Positions 27,470-40,090 are shown, counted from the stretch's first letter. The stretch: 64,000 bases of DNA from Haliotis asinina (GCF_037392515.1 NC_090282.1:26273554-26337553), one strand, 5' to 3'. The notes: a model not told the origin generated them from the sequence alone. Made by a program: numbers and translations.

Positions 27470-29550
27470 TTACACGCGGGCATCAGTAACATGAAAAGGG
27501 ACAGGCTTACCTTTGTTACACTAGGAGCAGTAACACCATCACCAGTATGTGATGCTTCACCCTTCCTTGTTTCTTATGACAGGTTACATTATTCCCTTAT
27601 AGATCACGTGATCATACCAGCTGCCAGGTGTGACTGTTTGCCGCGTTGCACTGTTCTAGATGATGATGTCGTGAATGTGAATGTCGTGATAGTTGCTCCT
27701 ATCCTTGTCTCTTTTCAAGTGCACTCAAACTTGAGTGTTCATCAAAAGGACCACTGTAAATCGTCTTACTGGCGTAAATCGACGGACATTGAAATAGAAC
27801 AAAGCTATACCACCTTATTGTGTGAACGTTTTCTCGACGGCGAAGTCCTTACTTGTACTTCTGGGATGTTTTCGATTGCAGATACTGATATGGCAACAAA
27901 ACATATCACAGAATATCTCATTCAAGCTTCTGAGGAAACAATTCCCAAAATGCGATTTAGGCCCCACCTTAAGCCTTGCTGGTCTACAGAACTCAAGCAA
28001 GTGCATGACGGGATGAGCCACTCCAGATGATCCATCTGGATAAGGGATTGGCGGTCTAGAGGCATCACTTTAGTTTTTGAGCCTATAAAACCCTCAAATG
28101 TTCGTTTAAGAGACTACAGCGGCAATTCATTCAGCAGCATCGTCTCAAGAATCTTCATGAGGTGTAACATCTGGCTGAAATCGGCCAAAATGCCTTCAGG
28201 AGAGTTATCAACTCCAAACGTAAATCCCCAAATCTAGGTGCGGGTTCTGACATGGTACAAATACTCTGCATGATCCAAGGGAAATCGCCTTATCCTGGGG
28301 AAAGTATTTCTGGAATGTGTATACTCCCATCGATTCAGGAAATGAACCATATTAATAACACTGATTCATTCTCTCCCATCACAGTGGCAGAAGTTAAATC
28401 TGCTCTGAACTCTCTTCAGCGTGGAAAAGCAGCGGGTTTCGATGGCATTTCCAGTCGACCTTATCGACTACTTGACTATCTGTTCCAATGCCTTCCTTGC
28501 CTTTGCATACGTCCCTGGAGACCTTAAACGAGGTCTAAGCGTAACCTTGTACAAAGGAGGCAATAAGTTTACCCAAACAGTCATAGAGTAACCACACTCA
28601 GTCAGCCATTTAAAAGAGTTTTGAAAAGGTTTCTGCTGGGGCGATTAGAAAACCTCCATACACCTTCACCCTTACAACATGGATTCAGAAAAGACGTCGA
28701 TTCCACTATTACGTCTGTCCTCATTCGGGAGTGCATTGCATATGCAGCAGAGAAAAACAGTAAACTTTTCACCTGCTTCCTCGATGCTGGAAAGTGTTTG
28801 ATTGTGTAGTGCATAGTGGGTTATCGTATAAGCTATGGTGCATTGGTATTTCTGTCCAGAATCTCCATAATGACCATGTACACTGACATGAATCAATGTG
28901 TCCTCAACAAAGGTTATCTTACAAATATTACAAAGAACGAGACAAGGCAGGCTACTGTCTCCATGACTGTTCCAGATCTACATCGATGAGGTCCACCACC
29001 TGTACTGCAGTGCGCATACACAAATGACTTCTCTCTGTTATCATTTACTAAACATGATCTCGTTGAACTCATGCCCATCCGTCACGTGTACAGCTGCAAA
29101 TAGAGGTTTCGCTACAGCGCTAAGAAATGCATTCATTGTGTTCAGTGAGACTGCTACAGATGATGCGGTCATCCAGATCCTGGCTTCTTGGTGATGTGGA
29201 GGTATCAGAAGTGACAGAATACGTTCACCATGGGCTAACCATTACTAAGAACTTAATTGTTAATTGTTAACTGTGAACACCTCTTGATGTCTTTGGACCT
29301 GACACATATGTCGCACTAGAAACTATGGACTCCGGGAGTCAACCTCTAGCTCTCCTTGACGAGCATGAACGTGACATTGAACATTTTCTTAGAGTCATTA
29401 GTAATTAACTCTTCCTTTCACGTCATTAAGTCACCCCACTAATTTCCCGGTCTACTTCATGTCTGTGATTTAAGCTTTTATTAAACTCATTGTAACTCAT
29501 ATTTATCAAGCCGGAATGAAAGACACTCACTCACTCACTCACTCACCTTT
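27470..29550 (+). mobile_element. Decayed LINE: endonuclease end, reverse transcriptase, (ACTC)n tail
   Basis: HYSLIDHVIIPAARCD (about 27585-27630) looks like the end of an AP-type endonuclease domain. About 28370-28470 codes FSPITVAEVKSALNSL and RGKAAGFDGIS, the start of the RT domain. HGFRKDVDSTIT and TCFLDAGK follow at 28680-28800. DVEVSEVTEYVHHGLTITKN at about 29197-29256 fits the region after the RT core. The element ends GGAATGAAAGACACTCACTC plus more ACTC units at 29547. Many stops and frame changes make it inactive. The clade is not assigned. Confidence 0.8.
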
Positions 29551-31730
29551 CAAGCTACATCCGTTTGTTCGGTTAAGGTTAGGTTAATTTGTATGGGCCT
29601 TTAACCCACAATCATAACCTTTCAAGGTACGTCTTACTCTTCTGGTGGTGTATCTACTTGTACTCGAAGAGTGTCTAAGTGATCGCTCTTCTGCTGTCTG
29701 TCTCACAGTTCCTGAACCACATTGTTGTCCCTAATGCCTAGCTCTCCTTGAAATGTTAAAGCATACACTGAAGCAAGATTAGATTCCGTAGGTTCAGAAA
29801 TATCCCAACTGACAGGGTCTACTTTCAAATTAAAATGGGTTTAACTGTTACTATCAAAAGTATATACATTCAGAGACTAAGCATTAGTGTTGTTCTGGTG
29901 CTGAGTACTCAGTTGTGAACATCTTGTTCACCACATCTGTACTGATGGTGGGGCGAGTGAGTTTAGGTTTATTCTGCTCTCAGCAACATCCCCGTTATAC
30001 GTGAGCGGTCTGCATATAATAGTGTCTGGACCAGGTACTGATACCAAATCGTATCTTCTTGGAAGTTACAGGAAGGAGCGAGTGGTGGCGAATGGTACAG
30101 ATGCCGGAGAAACGAGACAGACCTTAGATACAACCTAAGACCCAGACTCGATTATTTGGAGACCGCCGCCACATAGCTGGAATATTGTTGAGTTAAACAA
30201 CAGACAATCCTATTCTAACGAACACGTCGTATATAACTGTATATAACTATTGCTAAGAGCGGTGATATACTTTTAGGTTTATTGAAAGGGAGCCCAAGGC
30301 AGACACTCAGAACCTGAGGAAATTTAGACTTATGACTTCAGCATTGCAGAGAATCTAAGCTGCAGGGAAAATAATATGGTTCGGGGATTGCCATATGAGC
30401 ACCACCCCCGTGATGTTGATGTGTAGTAGTAAATGTCTGAGAGATGCATGCTTCTGGCGTTCTTCTAGCATTACCTTGATACGTCGTGATATAATACTTG
30501 TATTATTCAATCAGCTAATCACTCAGCTGCGTGGATCAAGTGTCACCCATTTTCTATATACAACGTTCACTCTCCTAGATATGTCACAACGATAATGCTA
30601 TTTCGAGCTTTATCGTCAGCCTGATCTGTTCATGGACCAAAGTCTGCTGCTGTGCCAAGTAGTGAGACAGGGCCTGTAGACAGACGGTTCGTGCTGACCT
30701 GCGTAGGAAGTGTTGTGGTGTATCTCAATACGTCATGTTTCACCCACATGCCGTTATTGGCAATCTGCTCCATGTTGAAGTCCTCAATTAAAGCACCATC
30801 CCAAATCCAGCGAAGACTGTGAAAGTCAATTAGTTTAATATATTTTCGTTGTGGTTAACTTTGAAAAGTGGATCATGTTCACCCCGTTTAATGATACATC
30901 CGACAGGTTCTTAAGTTCACATGATACTGTGGGGGAGTTCTCAGGAATGAAACCCTGCAAGGGACCGGCCGTTCATAATTAATGGTTGGAAGGTGGGTGG
31001 GTGAGTTTTCGGGACTGGTATGTACAATGTCACAAATTCCATTACCCTCCCCTCCCTAGATTTTTATGCATCAGTTTCAACACTGATATGCACAAAATTG
31101 CTGAACCAAGTACATGTGTACAAAACCATAAACCATGAAAGACAAACAACATACCTTATCCGGTGATTAGATGCTGAACATTGAGCTTAGTACAGAATCC
31201 ACTCCCTGCTTTATCTCACATATACGTCTATTTGCACATTTCTAAAGTAACCCGACCTGAAAACGAACCATGTCATACATGTAAGAATTCTGAGATTATA
31301 CTAGTTCACTTCATTTTGGGTACATGCAACATGTTCCGTTTGGAAAGTTAAATGTGTATATATCTGAGCGGGAAAGGAATCTCTCACATCTGCCATGGGA
31401 GACAACTCTAAGGAGGATTTCTGACGGAAAACACCTGGCACTGATGTGAGACGTAATGAGGGACACATTTTCTCTTACTCTATATTGATGTCACCTTAGA
31501 ACAATAAAATAGTGCAGTAGAATTTCTGTTCACCTGTTCAAACGTCGACAATTGCTGTTGCGGTCCATTACGCCTCGTTGTGGAATGTATAGTGTCAGTC
31601 TGCCATTCCTTCACATGCAAGTGCCTCCTATTATGTCTTCAGGTACGTGAACAATGTCTCAGTGAATCATTTCATGATTGATAGTTTCTTTGCCCATACA
31701 TCTGTTTTATGACTCCTCCACACCAAGCTT
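29551..31730. other. Intergenic, repeats only
   Basis: The stretch holds the dispersed repeat at 29680-29895 (partner of 6415-6600), a scrambled pair of H1 SINE fragments at 29950-30215 and an inverted short match at 30345-30375. No gene was seen. Confidence 0.4.
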
Positions 31731-31737
31731 GTGATAA

Positions 31738-31895
31738 AGTGGGTACCCGGGAGGTAGGGGTAGCCGAGAGGGAAAAAGAGTGCACTCAGGATTCCCTATA
31801 TTGGTACAATGTGTGCAACCCTTTACCAGTGTCCCACGTCGTGATATTCCTGCGTAAAACCCAACTCACACAATCACGCACTGACTCACTCTCTT
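31738..31895 (+). mobile_element. tRNA-derived SINE copy (H2), decayed
   Basis: GGGTAGCCGAGAGGGAAAAA, TTGGTACAATGTGTGCAACC and GTCGTGATATTCCTGCGTAA fit the H2 order. The B box is lost. Confidence 0.6.
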
Positions 31896-32030
31896 TAACC
31901 AACAGACTTCATTTTTATGCTCACTTCCTTTTCCACCTGAAAGATTTTTTTTCAAAACATTTCCCACAATCGATAGCTTACTCCGCTCTCCATGCTATAA
32001 CCTATAATCAATCTTCTGGAGAGGAACCAA

Positions 32031-32372
32031 GTGAAGGAACTCTTCTCCAAAGATCTTGACACTAACTCCCCTGCAGCCATGCTGAAAACACATACAAGTC
32101 TGAAACCACAAATGGGCAGCCTGTATCCATGTATAGTCAAGCTGCCGAGTGTTTATGCTACAGTCATCCTGTCAACATCGGATGTGGAGAGGGTTTTCTC
32201 AAGGGTGAAGCTCATTGTTACTGACCACATGACGAATTGCAACAGGCTCTTGATGATAAGCATGAACATATCTTCTACAGCTGACATTGACATGTTGCAA
32301 AATATCCGTCCAGGAAGAACAGAAGATATGAGACTGAACAGTTACTGCTTTCTTAAAAGATTACAATGATGG
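32031..32372 (+). mobile_element. hAT transposase C-terminal dimerisation domain, remnant
   Basis: The open frame reads LYPCIVKLPSVYATVILS followed by STSDVERVFSRVKLIVTDHM, then NCNRLLMISMNISS. The S-x-x-x-ERVFS core with the following helix is the hallmark of the hAT-C dimerisation domain, as in ZNF862-like proteins. The upstream catalytic part is not visible. A domesticated exon cannot be excluded, but there is no clear splice context. Confidence 0.65.
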
Positions 32373-33004
32373 ACATCAACACTGGACTGTTTCTAGTTTT
32401 CATTTTATGTGAAATAATTGTGATCTTTGAGCCTTAAAGAAACATATGGATGGGTAACGTAAAACTTAGAAGTCTGTCATTACATGCCCCTTTTGTGAAA
32501 AGGGTGCCCTTTTTGACATTTTGTTGCCCTGAACTTTTTTAATCCTGGGGTAAACACGGCTGGCGTGTTCACCAAGGGAGACAACTCTATCCATACATTT
32601 ACAAACACGACATGTGGAGATGTCTGCACTGAATTGGTGTCTACGTTGTACATACATCTTTGATATAATGTCCGATACCAAAAACAAAATGGTGTGAAGT
32701 ATATTTCTGGTAAACCATACAGAACTACACTAGCGCTAAAATGATTGAAACTCAGATACCTCAATACAGCAGTAGGACGATACAATGGCATACTGATCTC
32801 CACTGGCAAATTCCATAATATATTTTCATGTTTAGATGTTTGTGTCATTGCGACACAGTATTAACTTTCCTTCCATGTTGTAAACAGATACATGCAAATG
32901 TATGGTACGTCTTCCTTAAAAACAAACCACAGTTTATTCACGACAATGGTACGGATATCACAGGAGATTAACTGATCTGTGTAGCTTGCTTCGACACCTG
33001 TTCA
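32373..33004. other. Downstream flank of the hAT remnant
   Basis: This has overlapping minus-strand frames (32466-32848) without recognisable domains. It may be the rest of the transposon. Confidence 0.3.
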
Positions 33005-33250
33005 GTGGGTGAGTGAGTTTAGTTTTACGCTGCACGCAGCGATATTCCAGCTATATGGCGGCGGTGTGAAAATAATTGAGTCTGGCCCCTCCAGTGATCA
33101 ACATCATGCGCATCGATCTGCGCGCTTGGTAACCGATGATATGTATCAACCACGTCAGAGAGCATGACCACCCGACCCCAAAAGTCGCCTCTTCTGACAA
33201 GCATGGGTTACTGAAGATACATTCTAACCCAGGCTTTCACGGGTCCCTGG
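33005..33250 (-). mobile_element. SINE copy, long family (H1), near full length
   Basis: The plus strand starts GGGTGAGTGAGTTTAGTTTT, passes AGCTATATGGCGGCGGTGTG and ends ACCCAGGCTTTCACGGGTCC. Confidence 0.88.
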
Positions 33251-33664
33251 TGCTCCAACTTACGCAGGCATTTACACCTCACAAACTGGGAATGTAGCAA
33301 ATGCCAGATATGTCAAGATATTGTGGGGAATTGCAACTATGCATGGACAGCTGAAATGAGCGAGTTGGTTACAGGCGAGTCTCGAATACTTGAGAATTGT
33401 ACGTGGATGATAGGAGAATACATGTGGTCGGTTTCCATGCGCTGGCTTATATAGGTGTGAACATATTGATTTGTCTTGACATTGTTCAGCGACATTAGGA
33501 CATATTGTTTCCATTTAAGGGGTAGCTTTTTGTTAGCGACTTCAATAGAACTGCCTCAGATCCAATTCGTATGTAAACAAAGGAAGGGAAATTATCGATA
33601 TGACAACGATCGAATTACTCTTGTACGCCAGGGACATCCTTAATCTGCATATGAAAGAAATCTG

Positions 33665-33820
33665 TGCGGTCGGGTAGCCAAGTGATTAAAGCTTTTGTCC
33701 ATAACCCTGACATGCGCTTCGAATCCCCACATGGGAACAATGTGTAAAACCCACTTCTGGTGGCCCTTGGTATCGCTAGAATATTACTGAGAGCAGCATA
33801 AAACTACTGACACAGTCATA
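33665..33820 (+). mobile_element. tRNA-derived SINE copy (H2)
   Basis: CGGGTAGCCAAGTGATTAAA (A box) and GCTTCGAATCCCCACATGGG (near B box), then the GAATATTACTGAGAGCAGCA end. Confidence 0.78.
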
Positions 33821-34374
33821 AGCTTGTTTGGCTTTATGAGGTGTATGACATAATTTTATGTTAGAGGTACACAGGTACACAGAGGAGATACAGGTAGCTA
33901 ATACTTTGAAGCAATAACACACCGTTTCTCAGTGTCCTGGTACTGGGCCCGTAAACAGGTCACTGCAGTTCGCAAGATCTTAGTACTCTTGGTGACAAAC
34001 AACGTGCACTTCTTCCGATCTGGTAGTCTTATTAGGCGGTCGTGCAATTTGGAACCAGAGCTGGTTCCTGAATGAAAGATGTATATGTTTATGACCGGAA
34101 ATTTGGAAAGCGCATCATGAAAGCTTTATGTACATATGCTGTAGACGCACAATTTGATCGGCACCAGGCCTATTTTTTTCAGCATTCATACCAAGTGGTT
34201 TCTTTTAATTAACTTGATCCTAAAGTGTGGGAAAAAGTAAAATGGATGGGAATGTGTGGCGCTATGTCAGCTTACTCTCATTGCTATGGTCTTGACAAAA
34301 TTTTACAGCGAAAGGCTATACAACATTATGCTATTTAACAGAGGGTAACATCAAATCACTTTTATCATGGTTGC

Positions 34375-34500
34375 CCGCTCCTTGGTGTATCCCAGATGTG
34401 TTGATCGATGACTCATGCTTTGATCGCCGGATTGGCTAGTTCGATTCTTAACAGACGGCCGTCATGTAGCTGGAATATTGCGGCGTTAAACAATCAAGGC
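34375..34500 (+). mobile_element. Partial H1 SINE, GTTAAACAA-type end
   Basis: GTATCCCAGATGTGTTGATC to CATGTAGCTGGAATATTGCG and GGCGTTAAACAATC. Confidence 0.65.
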
Positions 34501-34929
34501 AACTCTATTCTGTCTCCCCCTGTACAACCCTGCATCCTACAAGAACATAATCCCTTGTAATATATAGACACCCCAACCAGGACCAGATGTAAACCGGCCC
34601 GATATGATCATGGCGAATCCACCGTTATCAGTTGGGTTGTGATAATGTAGCGGTTTCGGTTACCAAACTGTGTCCTGTTATAATTCTTAGTCATCAGGCT
34701 ATCACCTAACACAATGTGTCCGTTGTTGATCGGTTTATGGTATTTGCCCACATGAAACAGGATGTGAAGGGAGAAATTTTGATCCGTCATGCCACAAATA
34801 ACATGGAACATTCCTGGACACTTATTTTAAACCTTTTTCACGGATATCACCAAAGGTCCGCAACTGGATTTAGAGAGTTATTTCCCTTACATGTCACATC
34901 ACCATGGTCACATGTTTGCTTGCCCATCA

Positions 34930-35165
34930 AGATCCGGATTAGAACTGGTCTTCAGTAACCCATAAGTATCGAAGGAAGCAGTTCACGGGACTCACAGCTC
35001 GCTGACTTGGATGACATGTGTGATCGTATCCCAGTTGCGCAAACCGATTCTCATGCTGTTTATCACTGGATGGACTGGTCCACATTCGCTTATTTACAGT
35101 GTGCAGCCAAATAGCTGGAATATTGTTGTGTGCAGCGTTAAACAACAAATATACAAACAAAGAAA
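34930..35165 (+). mobile_element. H1 SINE, GTTAAACAAC-type end
   Basis: GATCCGGATTAGAACTGGTC to AAATAGCTGGAATATTGTTG and GCGTTAAACAACAAATATAC. It is near full length but lacks the (ACTC)n tail. Confidence 0.75.
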
Positions 35166-35179
35166 GGATATGTGATGCG

Positions 35180-35285
35180 GTACAGGTCAAATGGTAAGCG
35201 TTCGCGAATCACGCCGTTGGTCTGCGTTCGATTTTCCTCATGGGTATTATGTATGACTACAAATAGTGGTATCCCCAGTAATGAT
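35180..35285 (+). mobile_element. tRNA-derived SINE copy (H2), truncated
   Basis: GGTAAGCGTTCGCGAATCAC, TGCGTTCGATTTTCCTCATG, GGGTATTATGTATGAC. The 3' end is missing. Confidence 0.65.
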
Positions 35286-35628
35286 AATGAGCGTTCCGGT
35301 TATTGCTCATATAAAAGCGGGGTAACACACACATGACCTGCACGCCATGGTTAGTTAGAAAAGCTTCAAATAAACTACTCAAAAAGAAACGCATCGGCAG
35401 TATTTTACCACGTAACTTTTCGAATTTGAATCATTGGTGTCTATGCAATCAGTACATCTATGGTGAACATCGTCTGCAAACATTTCCGAGTTTGAATCCA
35501 TTGTCATCGAGGACAACTCACCAAAACGCGGTTTTTGGTGTTTATCTCATTAAATGCAATAAACTGTGAACGGGAAGAAATTCATACGTTTCCTTTTGCA
35601 CGCACAATCCATGCATCATTTCTAATAA

Positions 35629-36235
35629 ATGACGGGGGGTTTCAATGCTCTTGGGACAGGTGACAATCTTAAATTTGGTGCTATAGTCATGCCTAGACTT
35701 ACTGAAGCTCAGCGCGGCAATGCGATGGGTCATTTTGAGGCTACAGAGTCTCAGTCTGCGATTACAAGGCATCTGAATGTGTCACAGAGTACCATAGCAA
35801 GACTTTGGCATCGCTACCAGCAGCAAGGGTCAACACGTGATCGCCCCAGGTCAGGGCTACCCCGTGTGACCACGCCCGCTCAGGACAGATCTACTCATCT
35901 TCGGCATTTGCGGAACAGGTTCACCACAGCATCCTCCACAACATCGGTGGTGCCAGGACTCTGAACTCTGATCGGACTTTGAGGAACCGCTTACGTGAGG
36001 CTGGTATTCGTTCCAGAAGACCTTTGCGAGGACCTATCGATATCCTTACACGTCATCTTCAGAGGTGAGACACGTTACATGCTGCGACGTCCCGACGGAA
36101 GAGCACGTGTACATTGACGGCGTAGCGAACACTCCGCTTGAAATTGTGTACAGGAAGTGGACAGATTTGGTGGTGAAGGCGTCATGGCGTCATGAACTTC
36201 TACACCAGTTACATTATCTCGAAAATTAATGTGAA
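35629..36235 (+). mobile_element. Tc1-like transposon relic, second family
   Basis: The frame at 35689-35964 reads MPRLTEAQRGNAMGHFEATE, then SQSTIARLWHRYQQQGSTRD, RPRSGLPRVTTPAQDRS. This is the paired HTH region of a Tc1 transposase, different from copies A and B. After a frame change, RNRLREAGI-like and RRPLRGPI-like sequences follow to about 36065. A piece coding MLRRPDGRARV and VDRFGGEGVM (36078-36190) belongs to the catalytic domain, with a gap between the two. No convincing terminal repeats were found. Confidence 0.8.
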
Positions 36236-36329
36236 TAGGATGTTGTATTTTTAGAGATTTTTTTACATGGAATGTAGTGTTGGATAAAATCATTTAAACA
36301 CGAGTCTGCTTAACCTATTCAGCCCATGA

Positions 36330-36760
36330 CTTACTTTTCAGCCTTTCTAGTCTGAAACTGAAAATAAACATCAAAAACAACTCAGGTTACACTGAATTCC
36401 ATTACCTTCTTTCATACATAAATGACATTTGCAACACGAATTTAGTCTTAAACTCAAATAACACCGTATTTCTATATTTTATGTCAAGGTTTAGGCAGCA
36501 ATTAAAATGTAAAATGATTTACAATGAATCTGGCTCACTGGTTACACCTATTATATATTTTTGCGCTCTTTCAGAGTAAATCTGTAACGCACAATGAGAC
36601 ATCTATAATATCAGCTCCGTACCAGAGCGCCAAACATTTCTCGCAACAGAGCCTTGCTTTGAGATCCAAGTCGGCCGAACGTAGCCTACGACGACAAAAC
36701 CTAATGCCGGAAGATGCATGTTTGGATTCAAGTGTTCTTTTGCAAAAGATGCTTTACATG
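36330..36760 (+). repeat. Segment repeated at 38070-38420, copy 1
   Basis: CTCACTGGTTACACCTATTA, TTTTTGCGCTCTTTCAGAGT and CCTTGCTTTGAGATCCAAG have direct-orientation matches 1.7 kb downstream. It is non-coding as far as I can tell. Confidence 0.5.
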
Positions 36761-37741
36761 CTTTAAGTTTTTCAACACAATATGACCAAAAAGTAGAAAC
36801 AATCATAACGAACCATGCAAGAAATGACACACTAACCATGTGAAAGAAACAGGACAATGACACTCGTATAATTGTACAGGATTTCCTAAAAGGTCTTTAG
36901 GTCAGGTGATGTATGTACATTGTTTCCTTGTTTCCATTACATCGGAAACCTGTTCTTTCATAAGTCTGAATATATGAGGACAATACATTTACAACATCCT
37001 TTACATAATGTCACGAGTGGTGCATTGTTTAGGAGATATTTGATGTAATTCAAATATTTCTTGACAGGATCTTCATCCATTTGGCGTGTACATTAGGTCA
37101 TACGCATATGTGGCATAACCATGCTGTCAGTGTTTTTAGGATGCTAAAATAATTCAGTTACGCTGGACAACAATAATTCTATGAACATAAGATCCATTAT
37201 GAGTCACTGGGTTTTGTTTTAGCAATGTTATGAACAGTATCATGGCGGGGGAACTTGAAATGAATTTCACACAATGTTGATGATAATCGGGCGGGGGCAA
37301 ACGCTTTATTCCACAGCTCTATTCAACAAATGGTCTTTATGGCAAACACGAGGTCTAAAAAAATAACAAAACGGAGCGACGCTTACATCTATCATGTGTA
37401 CTTTTTCAGAATTATGGTTTGTTTACAGTGTTAATGAAGACAAATCCACGCCCCAATTAGGCTTGAAGATTTGAGTTCTCAGTACGTCGTCTCGTTAAAC
37501 AACACCTCTATATTGTACGTACGCTTCTCAGAATAAGCTAAATCTCCAAGAAAAGCCAAAGCCAAACGGAAACGACTGAAAACGGGTTTGAACTGCATCA
37601 ATCACATCACCTCTGTCTCTTGCAAAAACATCAACATGATAAATTATGTATGCTAGAATTCTAATGCGCTCCCTTGTCACACACTGATGATGACCGTGCA
37701 TAACATGACCACGGAATGATGACTGATGACGGGCGTTTATG
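36761..37741. other. Intergenic, nothing recognised
   Basis: AT-rich sequence without open frames or repeats that I can name. Confidence 0.35.
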
Positions 37742-37925
37742 TGTGGGTGAGTTTAGTTTTTACGCCGCACTCGGCAATATTCCAGCTATATGGCGTCGGT
37801 CTGTAAATAATCGACCAGACAATCCAGTGATCAACAGCATGAGCATTGATCTGCGCAACTGGGAACCGATGATATGTGTCAATCAAGTCAAAGGACCTGA
37901 CCACCCGATCCCGTTAGTCGCCCAG
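37742..37925 (-). mobile_element. H1 SINE, truncated
   Basis: GGGTGAGTTTAGTTTTTACG to CTGACCACCCGATCCCGTTA. The 5' part of the element is missing. Confidence 0.85.
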
Positions 37926-38069
37926 ACGTATGTACCAGGAACCTATTACCGATCTCTGCGATCGTGCACAACTAGTACGAACAGCTTCACAATGATTTTA
38001 AATAGTTAAATAGTTAAACCGTGGCGGATTCTGTGAGTATCTGTTTACGTCGCATTTGGTAATATTCCA

Positions 38070-38420
38070 TCAATTTCCTGTCTGGGACACAAAAATAGGT
38101 ACAAACAGCTATGGTTCCAGTTCCTTGTTTCATAAGCAAATGATATTTACAATTTAATATTGGTTTTAAATTTGATAAAATCGCATTTCCATAGTTTATG
38201 GCGAAGTTTAACTAAGACGGCACAGACTGCCCCTGTCCGAAGAGGTCGTATAGTGATTCACAACTCACCTCGCTCACTGGCTACACCTGTTTTTGCGCTT
38301 ATTCAGTGTATTTATGTAACGTACACTGTGTCTGATATAATATGAAGTCCGCACCATACCACCAGATGTTTTAGCGGCAGCCTCGTTTTGAGATTTCCAA
38401 GATTGCACAATGTGTTTGCA
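38070..38420 (+). repeat. Segment repeated at 36330-36760, copy 2
   Basis: CTCACTGGCTACACCTGTTT, TTGCGCTTATTCAGTGTATT and GCCTCGTTTTGAGATTTCCA match the first copy. Confidence 0.5.
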
Positions 38421-38539
38421 AGGATTAGAAGAAGCATAGACTTGGAATATACAAGTGATTAGATGTATCACATGATGCTGATAGATATTTATGCAATGTT
38501 GAAAGAAATTCTGGCCTACTTATTGTACAAAATTGTTTG

Positions 38540-38600
38540 AATGGAGACTGCGTTTTTGTTTGTTTGTTTGTTTTGTTTTGTTTTGTTTTGTTTGGGTTTT
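38540..38600. repeat. (TTTG)n tract
   Basis: TTTGTTTGTTTGTTTTG repeats over about 50 bases. Confidence 0.8.
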
Positions 38601-38687
38601 CTTGCGGTAGTGGAAATCCATCTTGTAATGAAAACCGAGCCCTTTTTTCTATTTAGTATCTTATACATTGTGTATATCTTCTTTTTC

Positions 38688-38902
38688 ATCCCTATGCTTG
38701 TCGTAAGAGGCGACTAACGGGATCGGGTGGTCAGGCTCGCTGACTTGGTTGACACATGTCATCGGTTCCCAATTGCGCAGATCGATGCTCATGTTGTTGA
38801 TCACTGGATTGTCTGGTCCAGACTCGATTATTTACAGACTGCCGCCATATAGCTGGAATATTGCTGAGTGCGGCGTAAAACTCAACTCACTCACTCACTC
38901 TT
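38688..38902 (+). mobile_element. H1 SINE, best-preserved copy
   Basis: GCTTGTCGTAAGAGGCGACT, GGATCGGGTGGTCAGGCTCG, CACATGTCATCGGTTCCCAA, GATCACTGGATTGTCTGGTC, GCCATATAGCTGGAATATTG, then GCGGCGTAAAACTCAACTCA and (CTCA)n. It fits the majority sequence of the other copies almost everywhere and is probably the youngest here. Confidence 0.9.
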
Positions 38903-39157
38903 TTACATCCTGACGTATGCTGTATGTGAACACAGGCACCGCCTACATGCCCACATGTGTACGTACATACAAGTACATTAATGCTGATTTTCACACAAAC
39001 GTGTTTATAAATGCTACACTTCGATATCCACAAAAACATCACAATCACATTTTAAAATTGTGTCACGTGTTCGGCCAACTACGTTTCACGACTCACTGCT
39101 TGGTACATATTATAGTCCGTTTGACTCAAAAGCGGACGGGTGAATTGCAGTCTAGCT

Positions 39158-39292
39158 GGAGTTTAGTTTAACGTCGCTTTTTTAGCAGTATTCTAGCAAT
39201 AACACGGCGGGGGGCACCAGAAAATGGGCTTCACACATTGTTCCCATGTGGGGAATCACGAGCGAACGCTTTAACCACTAGGCTAGCTAGAA
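39158..39292 (-). mobile_element. tRNA-derived SINE copy (H2)
   Basis: GGAGTTTAGTTTAACGTCGC, ACACGGCGGGGGGCACCAGA, CACACATTGTTCCCATGTGG, GCGAACGCTTTAACCACTAG. The B box is partly deleted. Confidence 0.8.
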
Positions 39293-39899
39293 GACTAATA
39301 AACATTTCATACTCAGTGAAACGCTGATCATAATTAGAACACCATACCAACTCTGTCAGGTATCTTATAACAGGAAGATAAGTTTTCAGACAGTCTGAGG
39401 TGTAACCCCTTGAAACATATTGTATATGGATGCAAACGGATGTAATAATCTGTATATATAGAGTAAGCATTTGTGTAAGCTAATGTATAATGTATAATGT
39501 AAACGACTTCTACATTTTCTTCTTCAGTCGAACCATCTTCTTCTCCTCCTCCAGTCGAATCATTCTCCAAACTCCCTTGTATGGTGAAGAGAGATCATGG
39601 ATTGCTCGGTCTCGAGAGGTGAAGAAATTCTCCTACAGTTATACAGAGTTACATCCCTTGAAGAATCTTCCTGGTTTGATCCATGCTTGTGTGTTTCAAC
39701 AATGTTCTACAATCAATATCACTTCCACACTGTGTGCAGTGTGATATAACCTCCGTAAATTATTCCAAAATCTTTGTGGAAGGCATCATAGATTCTTTCA
39801 ATGCTCTACAGGACGATGTCAGATAACAGTGAGGTGGTGGATTTTCAGTCGCTTCAATTGACCTGAATCTCACTGAAATGCCTGACAGCTCATGAAAGA

Positions 39900-40090
39900 C
39901 AGCTGTATGGCGGTGATCTGTAAATAATCGAGCCTGGACCAGACAATCCAGTGATCAATATCATGAGCACCAACCGACGTCATTGGGAAACATGGGATAA
40001 TATGTCATCCAAGCGAACCTATCACACGATCTCGTTACCTCTTAAGACTAGCATGGGTTACTAAACCGGATCTCTAAACCGGATCTCCAT
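39900..40090 (-). mobile_element. H1 SINE, truncated
   Basis: AGCTGTATGGCGGTGATCTG to TAAGACTAGCATGGGTTACT. Confidence 0.75.

Noticed and set aside
32466-32848. Two overlapping minus-strand frames
   Set aside because: No domain pattern. Probably the non-coding side of the hAT remnant.
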